DNA of 64,000 nucleotides, from assembly GCA_032027085.1 (NCBI GenBank), contig JAVSMS010000001.1:2935126-2999125 (forward strand). Direction: 5' to 3'. This document shows, piece by piece, positions 17,687 through 26,256 of the stretch; the first letter of the stretch is position 1; each line of letters starts with the position of its first letter. The notes under the pieces were generated by a model. That model had not been told where the DNA came from, did no database searches, and was given only the letters and a program-made list of their open reading frames with translations. The translations under genes were made by a program, and so were the position numbers. The stretch is from Pseudorhodoplanes sp. Lineage in GTDB: Bacteria > Pseudomonadota > Alphaproteobacteria > Rhizobiales > Xanthobacteraceae.

Positions 17687-20203
17687 TTACAGCCCACCGG
17701 GCAGACCGCTCACTCCGGTGGAGACGGCTGTTTCGCCCAGGGTACGCAGGCTGAGTTGCAGCATGATCCTGTGGTCGGCTTCCGGATTGCCGCTGTAAGT
17801 ATAGTTGGTGATGTAGTTCAGACCCAAGATCAGGCAATCGTCCACATATCCGACGCCAATGCGGGTCTGGTCGAACTTCTCGGCATCGATGTCATAGCGG
17901 GCAGCGGTCTGCAAAACCCAGTTCTGCGATAACTTGACATTCACGCTGCCAAGGATGCCTTCACGACGAGTAAGGAAACCGAGGAGCGGCTGAGCGTCGT
18001 AGTTTCCGTACAAAGCGGAAACCGAAAAGCGGTCATAATTTGCACGACCCTCGATCTCGAACCGGCGCAGCGCGAATGTGTTTTCGTCGAAGCGGTAGCG
18101 CGTGCTCAGCGAGTAGATGCGATCCGGCTGATAGGAGAGGCGGGCGACATAGTCGGAGCGCCGCGTTTCAAGACCGCTATCCAGACCGGTATTGGTGATG
18201 TCACCGGTCGCGAAGGAGTTGGTGCCGAACAGGTGATAGGACTGGCCAAACAGGGCGTTGATAAAGCCGCCCTGGTTGAACTGCATTGTGTATTGCAGAC
18301 CGTAATTGGCGCGGCCGCCGCCTTCAATGCGATCCCAGCCGGAGAATTTGTCGACCCGGAAAAGGTTGCTGTCGTCAAACAGAAGGGTTTGCGCATCCTC
18401 GTTCGGCAGTCGCCGGTCCGCCGGCTCGTCCGGACGCACGATCACTTGCGCAATTGGCTCGATGGTGTGCGTGCCCCAGGACTGAACGCTGATGAAGGGG
18501 TAGCGATATTCGATGCCGGCGGTCGGCATGGCGCGCACGAGATTGGATTCGCCGGTATCGATGAAATTTGAAACGCCGGCCTCAGGCTGCAGATGCATCG
18601 AAACGGCGTCCGCGCGAACCGACGCAAAGGGCGTGAAGACCTGACCGAAGGGGTCAGTGATCGAGCGCTTCCAGCTCGCTTCCGCCGAGAAGCGGCTGTA
18701 GTTACCGGCGACGCCACGCAGCAGACAGTTGTTGAGGTTTTTCTGAGCGGGGTCGGCCGAGGTCGGACCGCAGAGACCTGTATTGGAGGCGGCAAGAGTG
18801 ATCGGGTCGAACGAGGCGCTGTCGCGTGTCAGGCTGGTGAAGTTGCTTCTGAACGTCAGCTCGCCGCCGAGAATGGGCTGCCCGAAGGTATAAAAATAAT
18901 CCATCACCGGATGCACGACCGGCAATTCGCTCTGCCGATCGGCTTCCGAGAAACCGTAATAGTGGATCGCACGGGCGTCGAAATAGGACCGGTTGCCGGC
19001 GCCGGCGAGATAGAGCTGCGACACGCCGGCGTCGTTACCGGTCCAGGTGCCGGTCCTGAAGGGGTCGCGGTTATTGGCCCGCATCGTCGACAGATTGTAG
19101 TCTTGGTAAAATGTCTTGTCGGAGACGAGCAGCGCATCCCAGCCCCAGACCCAGCGCTGGTTCAGCGCGAACTGGCCGCTTGATTCGACGGCGCCGCGCC
19201 AGTCGCGATGGCCCGGTGTCGGCGATCCTTTGAGGGGGCCGTCGTCGTAGATGAAATAATCCTTGTCGAGCTGGCGGATGCCAGCGGCGCGGACGGCATA
19301 GGCGCCGTTCATGAGGCGATGCCGGAACTCCGCCTGCATCATCGGACCTTGCCTAGTCGTGATCGTCGGCGTGAGCGTCACGTCGTAATTCGGGGCCAGC
19401 GCCCAGAAATACGGCGCCTCCATCGAGAAGCCGGTTTTTGAGTCAGTCCCGAAGATTGGCATCAGCCAGCCGCTCTTGCGCTTCACCGTCGGATCGGGCG
19501 CTGACAGGAACGGGAAATAGGCGACAGGCTTGCCGAAGAATTCGAGCTGGGCCTGCTCGAAATAGATCATCTTCTCGCCTTCGTCATGGACGATGCGGGC
19601 GGCCTTGACCTGCCAGAGCGGCGGCTTCCTCGGATCCTCCTTGCATGCTTCGCAGGCAGTATAGATGCCGCTTTGCAGCACGGTGTAATTGCCGCTGGAC
19701 CGGTCGGCGCGGGCCGCCGCAAAGCGGGTCGCATCCGGCGTTTCCAGCCGCAGCGAATCGACAAAGCCATCGCGGTAATCGTCGTTCAGTTCAAGGATGT
19801 CGCCATAGGTGATGTTGCCGCCGGCCTCGGTCAGCCGCACATTGCCTTCAGCCCGCAGACGCTTGGTCTTCTGATTATAGATGACCTTGTCGGCTTCGAC
19901 GGTCGAGCCGCCATAATAGATCTGGACGTTGCCGACAGCCGACACTCGTTCGTTCACATGGTCGTACTGGACCTCGCGCGCCTGGACGAGCATCTGCTTG
20001 TCGCCTTGGTCGGTCGGCTTGGCGAGGGATTGCGATTTTTTGGGCGGTTTCGGACGCTGCTCGAACTGGAAATAGTTCGTCTGCGCCATGGCGGAACCGT
20101 CCGCCAGGCAGAGTGCTGCGGCGACAGACAGCAGGCAGACGATTCGACGGGCGCGCCTGTAGGCCATTCGCGCCGGCGGACGAGCGGTGGTCGATGCGGC
20201 CAT
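17687..20203 (-). CDS. lptD: LPS-assembly outer-membrane protein LptD
   Basis: LptD is the outer-membrane barrel that inserts lipopolysaccharide into the outer leaflet. The protein has a signal peptide ending SAMAQ and an OstA-like periplasmic jellyroll (VQYDHVNERVSAVGNVQIYYGG...). Its large beta-barrel includes RKSGWLMPIFGTDSKTGFS, a conserved LptD segment. CEAC near residue 190 may take part in disulfide formation. The ATG at 20203 (838 residues) shares one base with the lptG stop codon. The longer 20269 start is rejected. It sits downstream of lptF and lptG, and together these genes form most of the export route. Confidence 0.93.
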   Translation of the reverse strand: MAASTTARPPARMAYRRARRIVCLLSVAAALCLADGSAMAQTNYFQFEQRPKPPKKSQSLAKPTDQGDKQMLVQAREVQYDHVNERVSAVGNVQIYYGGSTVEADKVIYNQKTKRLRAEGNVRLTEAGGNITYGDILELNDDYRDGFVDSLRLETPDATRFAAARADRSSGNYTVLQSGIYTACEACKEDPRKPPLWQVKAARIVHDEGEKMIYFEQAQLEFFGKPVAYFPFLSAPDPTVKRKSGWLMPIFGTDSKTGFSMEAPYFWALAPNYDVTLTPTITTRQGPMMQAEFRHRLMNGAYAVRAAGIRQLDKDYFIYDDGPLKGSPTPGHRDWRGAVESSGQFALNQRWVWGWDALLVSDKTFYQDYNLSTMRANNRDPFRTGTWTGNDAGVSQLYLAGAGNRSYFDARAIHYYGFSEADRQSELPVVHPVMDYFYTFGQPILGGELTFRSNFTSLTRDSASFDPITLAASNTGLCGPTSADPAQKNLNNCLLRGVAGNYSRFSAEASWKRSITDPFGQVFTPFASVRADAVSMHLQPEAGVSNFIDTGESNLVRAMPTAGIEYRYPFISVQSWGTHTIEPIAQVIVRPDEPADRRLPNEDAQTLLFDDSNLFRVDKFSGWDRIEGGGRANYGLQYTMQFNQGGFINALFGQSYHLFGTNSFATGDITNTGLDSGLETRRSDYVARLSYQPDRIYSLSTRYRFDENTFALRRFEIEGRANYDRFSVSALYGNYDAQPLLGFLTRREGILGSVNVKLSQNWVLQTAARYDIDAEKFDQTRIGVGYVDDCLILGLNYITNYTYSGNPEADHRIMLQLSLRTLGETAVSTGVSGLPGGL

Positions 20204-21303
20204 CACCCGTCCTCCTGATACAACAACACCAAGAACCCCGTTAAACCGCCAATGAAGACGGGTCCCCAAGCCGCCACCACAGGGGACAGCAACTCAGCCT
20301 TGCTCATGTCCTCGGTGACTTTCGACAGCACATAAAGCAGAAAGCCCGATAAAATGCCACCCAGGATCATGGTTTGGACCCCACCCATGCGGAAGAACCG
20401 CAGGCTGAAGGCGGCGGCCAGCATCACCATGGCAGCCAGCAAAAACGGGCGGGACAAGAGCTTCTGGTACTGCAGGCGGTAGGCGGCGGAGCTCAGACCC
20501 GCATTCTCCGCGGTGGCGATGTAATCGGGCAACTCCCAGAAGGGCAGGGTTTCTGCCGTGGCGAAGCTTTCCCGCACCTGTTCCGGCGAGAGATTCGTTT
20601 TCAGGGGATAGCTTGCGAAGTCCTGCGGCGCGGCGTTGGTTGGATAGACCTTCGCTTCCGACAGGATCCAGGCGCCGTCCCGCAGCACCGCGCTCTTGGC
20701 CTCAATGCGGTCCTGATAGCGCCCGTCATGGTCGAATGTGAATACCGTGACGCCGGTAAGTTGCAGGCCCTGGCCGAGGGCGGAACGCGCGTTGATTATC
20801 GACTGCCCGTCCGGGCTGCGCTGACGCACCCAGAAACCGGTCTCCTGCATCCCGAATTCGCGTTTTCCGAAAATCTCCGCTTCATAGACCTTGGATTGCT
20901 CGAGCATATAGGCTGCGACAGGATTGTAGATTGCGGTCGCCACGGCGCCGAGGGTCAGAGCGACGGCGATCGCCGGCGCCACGAATTGCCAAGCCGACAT
21001 GCCGGCCGCGCGGGCGATGACCAGCTCGTTGCGGCGCGAGAGATTGACGTAGCAGGACATCGCCCCGACCAGCACGCAGAACGGCATGATCCGTTCGGTG
21101 ACCATCGGCACGCGGAAAATCGAAGTCTTGAACACCAGCAAGGCGGTGACGTGCGCGTGCCCCGACGTCCGGCGCATGAGCTCGACCGAATCGAGCAGCG
21201 CCACGAGCCCGAGCACGCCCGCAAATACGGCCAGCGCAGACACCGCGAAACGCATTCCGAAATATCGCCAGATGGTGACTGCGATCCGCACGAATGACCT
21301 CAC
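20203..21303 (-). CDS. lptG: LPS export ABC transporter permease LptG
   Basis: LptG and LptF form the inner-membrane channel of the Lpt exporter powered by LptB. The 366-residue protein has membrane segments near residues 15-40, 60-85 and 100-120, a periplasmic beta-jellyroll of about 150 residues, and three segments in the last 100 residues. The start is a GTG at 21303 that overlaps the lptF stop as GTGA. The stop shares one base with the lptD start. Confidence 0.93.
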   Translation of the reverse strand: MRSFVRIAVTIWRYFGMRFAVSALAVFAGVLGLVALLDSVELMRRTSGHAHVTALLVFKTSIFRVPMVTERIMPFCVLVGAMSCYVNLSRRNELVIARAAGMSAWQFVAPAIAVALTLGAVATAIYNPVAAYMLEQSKVYEAEIFGKREFGMQETGFWVRQRSPDGQSIINARSALGQGLQLTGVTVFTFDHDGRYQDRIEAKSAVLRDGAWILSEAKVYPTNAAPQDFASYPLKTNLSPEQVRESFATAETLPFWELPDYIATAENAGLSSAAYRLQYQKLLSRPFLLAAMVMLAAAFSLRFFRMGGVQTMILGGILSGFLLYVLSKVTEDMSKAELLSPVVAAWGPVFIGGLTGFLVLLYQEDG

Positions 21304-22484
21304 GTGGTCGCGGACGCTGTGCGGCGCGCGAAGCGCTGCGCGATGGCGTCGACGGCGTTTGTCATGAAGGCCGGCGGTTCGATGATCAAGCCGCGGTCAA
21401 TCGCATAGAGACCAAAAGCCGTTGCAGCCGCGAGCGCCACATATTGCAGGTACGGCGTCCACCAGTGATTCACCGACAGAACGATCACGACGAAGCCGAG
21501 CAGCCGCAGGCCGGACACAACGGAAATTGCGCCCGCCAGCGACATACCGCGGCTTTGGCGCGTTGTGCGCGGAGCGCCAAGATAGGCGTAGGTCAGGATG
21601 ACGAAGACGATCGGATAGAGCGGAGCGAGAAGCCTGTCGTGGATTTCCGCCTGCATCTGTGGCCATCCCAGTTTCCCGACGTCTTCGGCAGAAGGCCACA
21701 TCAACTCCCAGATGAAACGATCGCGCGATGATGCGCGACCGCTCGATTGGCTGGTGTTGGGCGCCTGTGACAGATCAAGCGCATAACGGTCGTACAGTAC
21801 AATGGCCGGATCGCGTTCCTTGCCGGGCTCCCGTTCGGTGAGATCCATGCGCTGGACGCTGCCATTTTCCAGAACAAGAAACGTGCCGCGCTCGTCTTTG
21901 AGGATCGTTCCCTGTTCGGCCAGAAAGGTTGACCGCTCCTTCGGATTGCGGCGGTCGTCAACCAGAATGCCGAGCAGCACACCATTCGCCTGGCGTTCGC
22001 GGATGTGAAAGGTGAGACCGCGCTCGAAAGCGTTGAAGCGGCCGGGCTGCACGATGTTGGTGACGAGATCCGCGCGCACTTCGTTGGCCCAGGCATGCAG
22101 CGTCTTGAGGCCGAGCGGCCCGAGCCAGGCGCCGATGATCCCAACAATCATCGCCACCATCACCGCCATGAGGAGGAACGGCCGGAACACCACCCAGGGA
22201 GACATGCCGGAGGCGTTCATCACGATCAGTTCGGAATCCGTCGACAGCTTGCCCAGCACGTGCACGATCGCGATCATCAGTGCGATCGGCGCGATGATGA
22301 GAATCAGCATCGGTATGATGAGGCCGGTAATGCCGAGAAACACCAGAATGGTTTGTCCGCGGCCGGTCATCAAATCGATATCACGCAACGCCTGCGTGAT
22401 CCAGATGACGGATGTCAGACTGAAGAGCACGACGAGGAACGCACCAAAGGTGGTGCGGAAGATGTAAAGGCCGATCGACCCCAT
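21300..22484 (-). CDS. lptF: LPS export ABC transporter permease LptF
   Basis: Partner of LptG in the lipopolysaccharide extraction complex. The start at 22484 (MGSIGLYIFRTTFGAFLVV) matches the family. A longer frame to 22553 adds an Arg-rich leader without support. The 394-residue protein has the YjgP/YjgQ layout of three membrane helices, a periplasmic domain (FHIRERQANGVLLGILVDD) and three more helices. It is the first gene of the long minus-strand operon running to the alcohol dehydrogenase. Confidence 0.93.
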   Translation of the reverse strand: MGSIGLYIFRTTFGAFLVVLFSLTSVIWITQALRDIDLMTGRGQTILVFLGITGLIIPMLILIIAPIALMIAIVHVLGKLSTDSELIVMNASGMSPWVVFRPFLLMAVMVAMIVGIIGAWLGPLGLKTLHAWANEVRADLVTNIVQPGRFNAFERGLTFHIRERQANGVLLGILVDDRRNPKERSTFLAEQGTILKDERGTFLVLENGSVQRMDLTEREPGKERDPAIVLYDRYALDLSQAPNTSQSSGRASSRDRFIWELMWPSAEDVGKLGWPQMQAEIHDRLLAPLYPIVFVILTYAYLGAPRTTRQSRGMSLAGAISVVSGLRLLGFVVIVLSVNHWWTPYLQYVALAAATAFGLYAIDRGLIIEPPAFMTNAVDAIAQRFARRTASATT

Positions 22485-22868
22485 CGTCTTGCGACGTCCC
22501 CTTTGGCTGCCGCGCGGCAGGCCTAACACGCGCGACCCCGTTCGCACGCACAACGGCCCGGGCGCTGGCCGCCCGGAACCACGGCCCCTCTCATCGTTTC
22601 ACAAAATGGCCGGGCAATGGCAAAGCGTTGAAAATGCACCGAAAAAAGTTAAGCCGTTGGCAAGATTTTAGAGCCTGTGGCGCCCCTGACACGCCCCTCG
22701 GAAGTGACTTGGTTCCTATGGTTAATATCTTCTTCGCCCCTGCAGGGCATACGGTCCCGAAGACCCCTTGATTTGACTTTGCGCGCAACTTTCGCCCCAT
22801 ATCCATGAGCTGGCCGCATTCCCGCGGCCATTCATGAATTTCGACTGCCAGCCCCAGGAAAATCTGCC
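22485..22868. other. Divergent intergenic region between lptF and pepA
   Basis: These 384 bases hold no convincing gene. The region presumably carries the promoters of the lptF operon and of pepA. A weak candidate for pepA is TTGACT near 22774 with a CATAT-like segment 17-18 bases later. The part around 22620-22670 is clearly more AT-rich than its surroundings. Confidence 0.4.
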
Positions 22869-24368
22869 ATGTCCGACGCCCTCAAGATCGGATTCTCCAC
22901 GCCTGCTGCCCCGACCAAGGGTGTTCTCGTCTTGTTCTGCGAGTCGGGGGTAAAGCTTGGCCCGTCGGCCAAGAAGGTGCTGGCGCCGGCCGGCGACCTG
23001 CTGACGCGGGCGGCGGCGGCCGATCGTTTCAACGGCAAGAGCGGCAGCGCTATCGACATCGTGGCTCCGGCCGGGCTGAAGGCCTCGCGGCTGATCGTGA
23101 TTGGCACCGGCAAGGCCGACGGGAAGCCGGAAGATCTCATCAAGCTTGGCGGCCAGGCGCTCGGGCGGGTGCCGGCAAGCGTCACCGACATCACTGTCCT
23201 CGCCGAATGGGCGGACGGCAGCATGAAGCCCGAACAGGCGGCCGATCTCGCGCTTGGCATGGCGCTGCGAGGCTATTCCTTCGATCGCTACAAGACGAAA
23301 CGCAAGGAGGGCGAGGAGGAACCCAAAAAAACGCGCCATGTCAGCATCGGGGTCGCCGATCCGGACAAGGCACGCAAAGCATGGAGCGAGCGCCAGGCCG
23401 TCGCCAACGGCGTGACCACGGCGCGCGACCTGGTCAACGAGCCGGCCAATGTTCTGTATCCGGCCGAATTCGCCCGCCGCGCATCAGCGTTGAAGAAGGC
23501 CGGCGTGAAGGTCGAAGTGCTCGACGAACGCGCGATGGCGAAGCTCGGCATGCGCGCGCTGCTTGGTGTGGGGCAGGGCTCCGAGCATGACAGCCGCATG
23601 GTTGTCATGCGCTGGGACGGCGGCAAGAAAGGCGAAGCGCCGCTCGCCTTCATCGGCAAGGGCGTTTGTTTCGATACCGGCGGCATTTCGATCAAGCCAG
23701 CCGGCGGCATGGAAGACATGAAAGGCGATATGGGCGGCGCGGCCTGTGTCGTCGGTCTGATGCAGACGCTGGCCGCGCGCAAGGCCAAGGTCAACGCGAT
23801 CGGTGTGATCGGCGTCGTCGAAAACATGCCGGACGGCAAAGCGCAGCGTCCGGGTGACATCGTCACGTCGATGTCGGGTCAGACCATCGAGATCATTAAC
23901 ACCGATGCCGAAGGACGGCTCGTGCTAGCGGATGTGCTTTGGTACGCAGCCAAACGTTTCAAGCCGAAATTCATGATCGATCTGGCGACGCTGACCGGCG
24001 CGATCATTGTCTCGCTCGGCCATGAATATGCCGGCCTGTTTTCGAATGACGACAAGCTTGCGGACCGGCTGTCGACGGCAGGCCAGGCGACCGGCGAGAA
24101 AGTCTGGCGCATGCCGCTCGGCCCCGAATACGACAAGCTGATCGATTCAAAATTCGCCGATGTGAAGAATACCGGCGGGCGCAATGGTGGCGCGATCACT
24201 GCCGCGCAGTTCCTGCAGCGGTTTGTCGACAAAGGCATCCCCTGGGCGCATCTCGACGTCGCCGGCACCGCAATGGGATCGCCGCAGACCGACACCAACA
24301 AGAGCTGGGGATCCGGCTTCGGTGTGCGTCTGCTGAATCAGCTCGTGGCGGATTATTACGAGGGATAG
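22869..24368 (+). CDS. pepA: Leucyl (cytosol) aminopeptidase PepA
   Basis: PepA is a di-metal M17 aminopeptidase that releases N-terminal residues from peptides. The 499-residue protein carries the metal-binding [10 protein letters not shown] at 263-272 and the family signature NTDAEGRL at 344-351. The active-site Lys is in [17 protein letters not shown]. The N-terminal macro-like domain spans about residues 1-165. The ATG at 22869 has an AGGAAA ribosome-binding site. The gene diverges from lptF, a common arrangement in Rhizobiales. Confidence 0.95.
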   Translation: MSDALKIGFSTPAAPTKGVLVLFCESGVKLGPSAKKVLAPAGDLLTRAAAADRFNGKSGSAIDIVAPAGLKASRLIVIGTGKADGKPEDLIKLGGQALGRVPASVTDITVLAEWADGSMKPEQAADLALGMALRGYSFDRYKTKRKEGEEEPKKTRHVSIGVADPDKARKAWSERQAVANGVTTARDLVNEPANVLYPAEFARRASALKKAGVKVEVLDERAMAKLGMRALLGVGQGSEHDSRMVVMRWDGGKKGEAPLAFIGKGVCFDTGGISIKPAGGMEDMKGDMGGAACVVGLMQTLAARKAKVNAIGVIGVVENMPDGKAQRPGDIVTSMSGQTIEIINTDAEGRLVLADVLWYAAKRFKPKFMIDLATLTGAIIVSLGHEYAGLFSNDDKLADRLSTAGQATGEKVWRMPLGPEYDKLIDSKFADVKNTGGRNGGAITAAQFLQRFVDKGIPWAHLDVAGTAMGSPQTDTNKSWGSGFGVRLLNQLVADYYEG

Positions 24369-24369
24369 G

Positions 24370-24752
24370 TTCCTGCTGGTGCAGCTGGACGATGTGCTGG
24401 GGCTGGGTTTTGCCGTTTTGTGTTTCGGTGCCGAGCCGGCGAATCTTGCTGCGAAGTCGACGGATTGCCGGAAAAGCTCGGTGCCACGCTTGTCGGCTGT
24501 CTGCCGCGAGCGCTGGCTTTCGCGGCGAAGCCTCTGGGCGGGATGCTGCGCGACCAGCGCGGAGAGATCGGCGCCTTGCTCGGCGAAAAGCCGACGGTGA
24601 TTGTTCTGAGGCCGGATCGTTATGTAGCCGTGGCATCCGCGTCCGAGGAGATCGCGGCCGGCGTCCGGGCTGTGGAACACATGATCGCCGATACATTCGC
24701 GACGGGCAGGCACTCGCCTCGGCGACGTGATCATCCTATGATTGCCGCGTGA
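24370..24752 (+). pseudogene. Frameshifted C-terminal remnant of an FAD-dependent aromatic monooxygenase
   Basis: No intact gene fits the 380 bases between pepA and holC. One frame from 24370 reads [20 protein letters not shown], resembling the C-terminal segment of MhpA/PheA-type flavin hydroxylases (RLDDVLGxGFALL). The next frame, from about 24435, reads EVDGLPEKLGATLVG and later PTVIVLRPDRYVAV, which resembles the RPDRYVA near the end of these enzymes. The parts are in order but out of frame, and the FAD-binding N-terminus is missing. The first part overlaps the end of pepA in another frame. Identification is from remembered family patterns. Confidence 0.45.
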
Positions 24753-25201
24753 CTGAAGTCCTCTTTTATCATCTGCAACATCAGCCGCTCGAGCGCGTCC
24801 TGCCGACGCTGCTCGAAAAATCGCTGGCGCGCGGCTGGCGCGTGATCGTGCAGGCGTCGTCGGATGAGCGCATCGAGGCGCTCGACGCGCATCTGTGGAC
24901 TTATAACGATTCCAGCTTCCTGCCGCACGGCACGGCGAAGGGGGGCGATGCGGCGGAGCAGCCCATCCTGCTGACGGTCGAGAGCGACAATCGCAACAGC
25001 GCCAATGTACGCTTCCTGATCGACGGCGCGCCGCTACCGGACGACGCCGAATCTTACGAGCGCATCGTCCTGATTTTCGACGGCGAGGACGAGGACGCAG
25101 TTGCCGCCGCGCGCGCGCGCTGGACGCAGGCGAAGGACAAGGGCTTTGCGGCGACCTACTGGCAGCCGGACGAGCAGGGCCGCTGGGTGAAGAAGGCCTG
25201 A
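24749..25201 (+). CDS. holC: DNA polymerase III chi subunit
   Basis: Chi links the clamp loader to single-strand-binding protein. The 150-residue protein has the HolC pattern FYHLQHQPLERVLPTLLEKSLARGWRV, then LDAHLWTYNDSSFLPHG, and later ERIVLIFDG. The start is a GTG at 24749. In alphaproteobacteria holC commonly follows pepA, as it does here apart from the intervening remnant. Confidence 0.92.
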   Translation: MTEVLFYHLQHQPLERVLPTLLEKSLARGWRVIVQASSDERIEALDAHLWTYNDSSFLPHGTAKGGDAAEQPILLTVESDNRNSANVRFLIDGAPLPDDAESYERIVLIFDGEDEDAVAAARARWTQAKDKGFAATYWQPDEQGRWVKKA

Positions 25202-25204
25202 AGG

Positions 25205-25390
25205 TCAGGCGTCGCGCGGATTTGTCAGGCGCAGCGCGATGATCCAGGCGACCCACAGCATGGCAAGAAACAAGGCCATGAAGACGATCAGGCTCGCGCT
25301 CGGAAAATACAATTCGACGATTTCGCCGAGTCCCACTGCGACCGCTTCCGCGACAATGAGCGTCACGGCATAGACAAACATGAGTTGCAT
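25205..25390 (-). CDS. Small two-helix membrane protein of unknown function
   Basis: The frame is open up to 25582, but the ATG at 25390 has a strong GGGAGGA site and gives a compact 61-residue protein. It has two hydrophobic helices, about residues 5-24 and 34-54, joined by a short loop and ending RLTNPRDA. No known family is recognised. It converges on holC, with three bases between the genes. Confidence 0.55.
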   Translation of the reverse strand: MQLMFVYAVTLIVAEAVAVGLGEIVELYFPSASLIVFMALFLAMLWVAWIIALRLTNPRDA

Positions 25391-25640
25391 GGCGACGATC
25401 CTCCCATCGCCGATGTTCCATTGCCGGGGCCCGGCTGCAATGGCGGCCAGCAGGCGGGAGGCGGCGGGTGTGCAGCGCTTGTGCTGCAATCCCAAATGGT
25501 TGCGGGATGCCCAGCATCTCTTCGTTGAAGCCGGCATTAACGATGGCGGCGGAAGGTGCGGGGCTCGGTTGCCGGGCGCCACGATGATGTCTAAGAATTT
25601 GTCTTAAATGCCGGATCAACCGGCGGCCGGGGGAGTTTGC

Positions 25641-26249
25641 GTGATTTTGCGGGTGAAAACGGCAGCGAGCTGCGCGCGCGCAGGGCTTTTTGCGGCCACG
25701 GCCCTCCTGGCCGCCTGCGCCTCGCAGACTGACGGCCCGGCGCCCACTGCCAGTTCCACCGCCAAGCTGTCCGATGTTTTCGCCACGCCTGACTGGGCGA
25801 AATTCACAGGCAGCAGCAACAAGCCGCTGGTGCAGCGCACGGTAACCCCGAACGATCTGATCGGCGCCGACGGAAGTTGCGTGGCGCAAGGCCAGGCGAC
25901 TGCGCTGACGGAGAATGACGGCAGCGTGCCGGAAACCAATGTCGAAGCATTGCAGGGGCAGGGCGCGCTGCCGCAGGTGAGCGGCGGCATCGGGCTTGCC
26001 ATGACCGAATGCGAAGTGGTGCAGCGCGCCGGTGTTCCCACCCAGTTTGAGATCGGGGCGGACGGGCAGGAGCGGGTGACGACCATCACCTACACGCAGG
26101 GCCTGTGGCCCGGCCTCTATCGTTTCCGCGGCGGCCGCCTGGTCTCGATTGAGCGTGTCGCCGTCCCCGAGCCGCCGAAGACCAAGAAGCCGGCACCGAA
26201 ATCGGCCAAGCCCGCATCCGGGCCGACGCGGATCGCGCCGCGCTCCTGA
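25641..26249 (+). CDS. Putative lipoprotein
   Basis: The protein carries a lipoprotein signal with lipobox LLAAC near residues 22-26 when started at the GTG at 25641, which has GGGGGAG upstream. An ATG at 25608 is possible but has no ribosome-binding site. The mature part contains two conserved-looking blocks, CVAQGQATALTEND and a segment around MTECEVVQRAGVPTQFEIG. It ends in a Lys/Pro-rich tail. Its function is unknown; envelope attachment is inferred. It converges on the ABC-F gene seven bases away. Confidence 0.72.
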   Translation: MILRVKTAASCARAGLFAATALLAACASQTDGPAPTASSTAKLSDVFATPDWAKFTGSSNKPLVQRTVTPNDLIGADGSCVAQGQATALTENDGSVPETNVEALQGQGALPQVSGGIGLAMTECEVVQRAGVPTQFEIGADGQERVTTITYTQGLWPGLYRFRGGRLVSIERVAVPEPPKTKKPAPKSAKPASGPTRIAPRS

Positions 26250-26256
26250 TCCGCCG

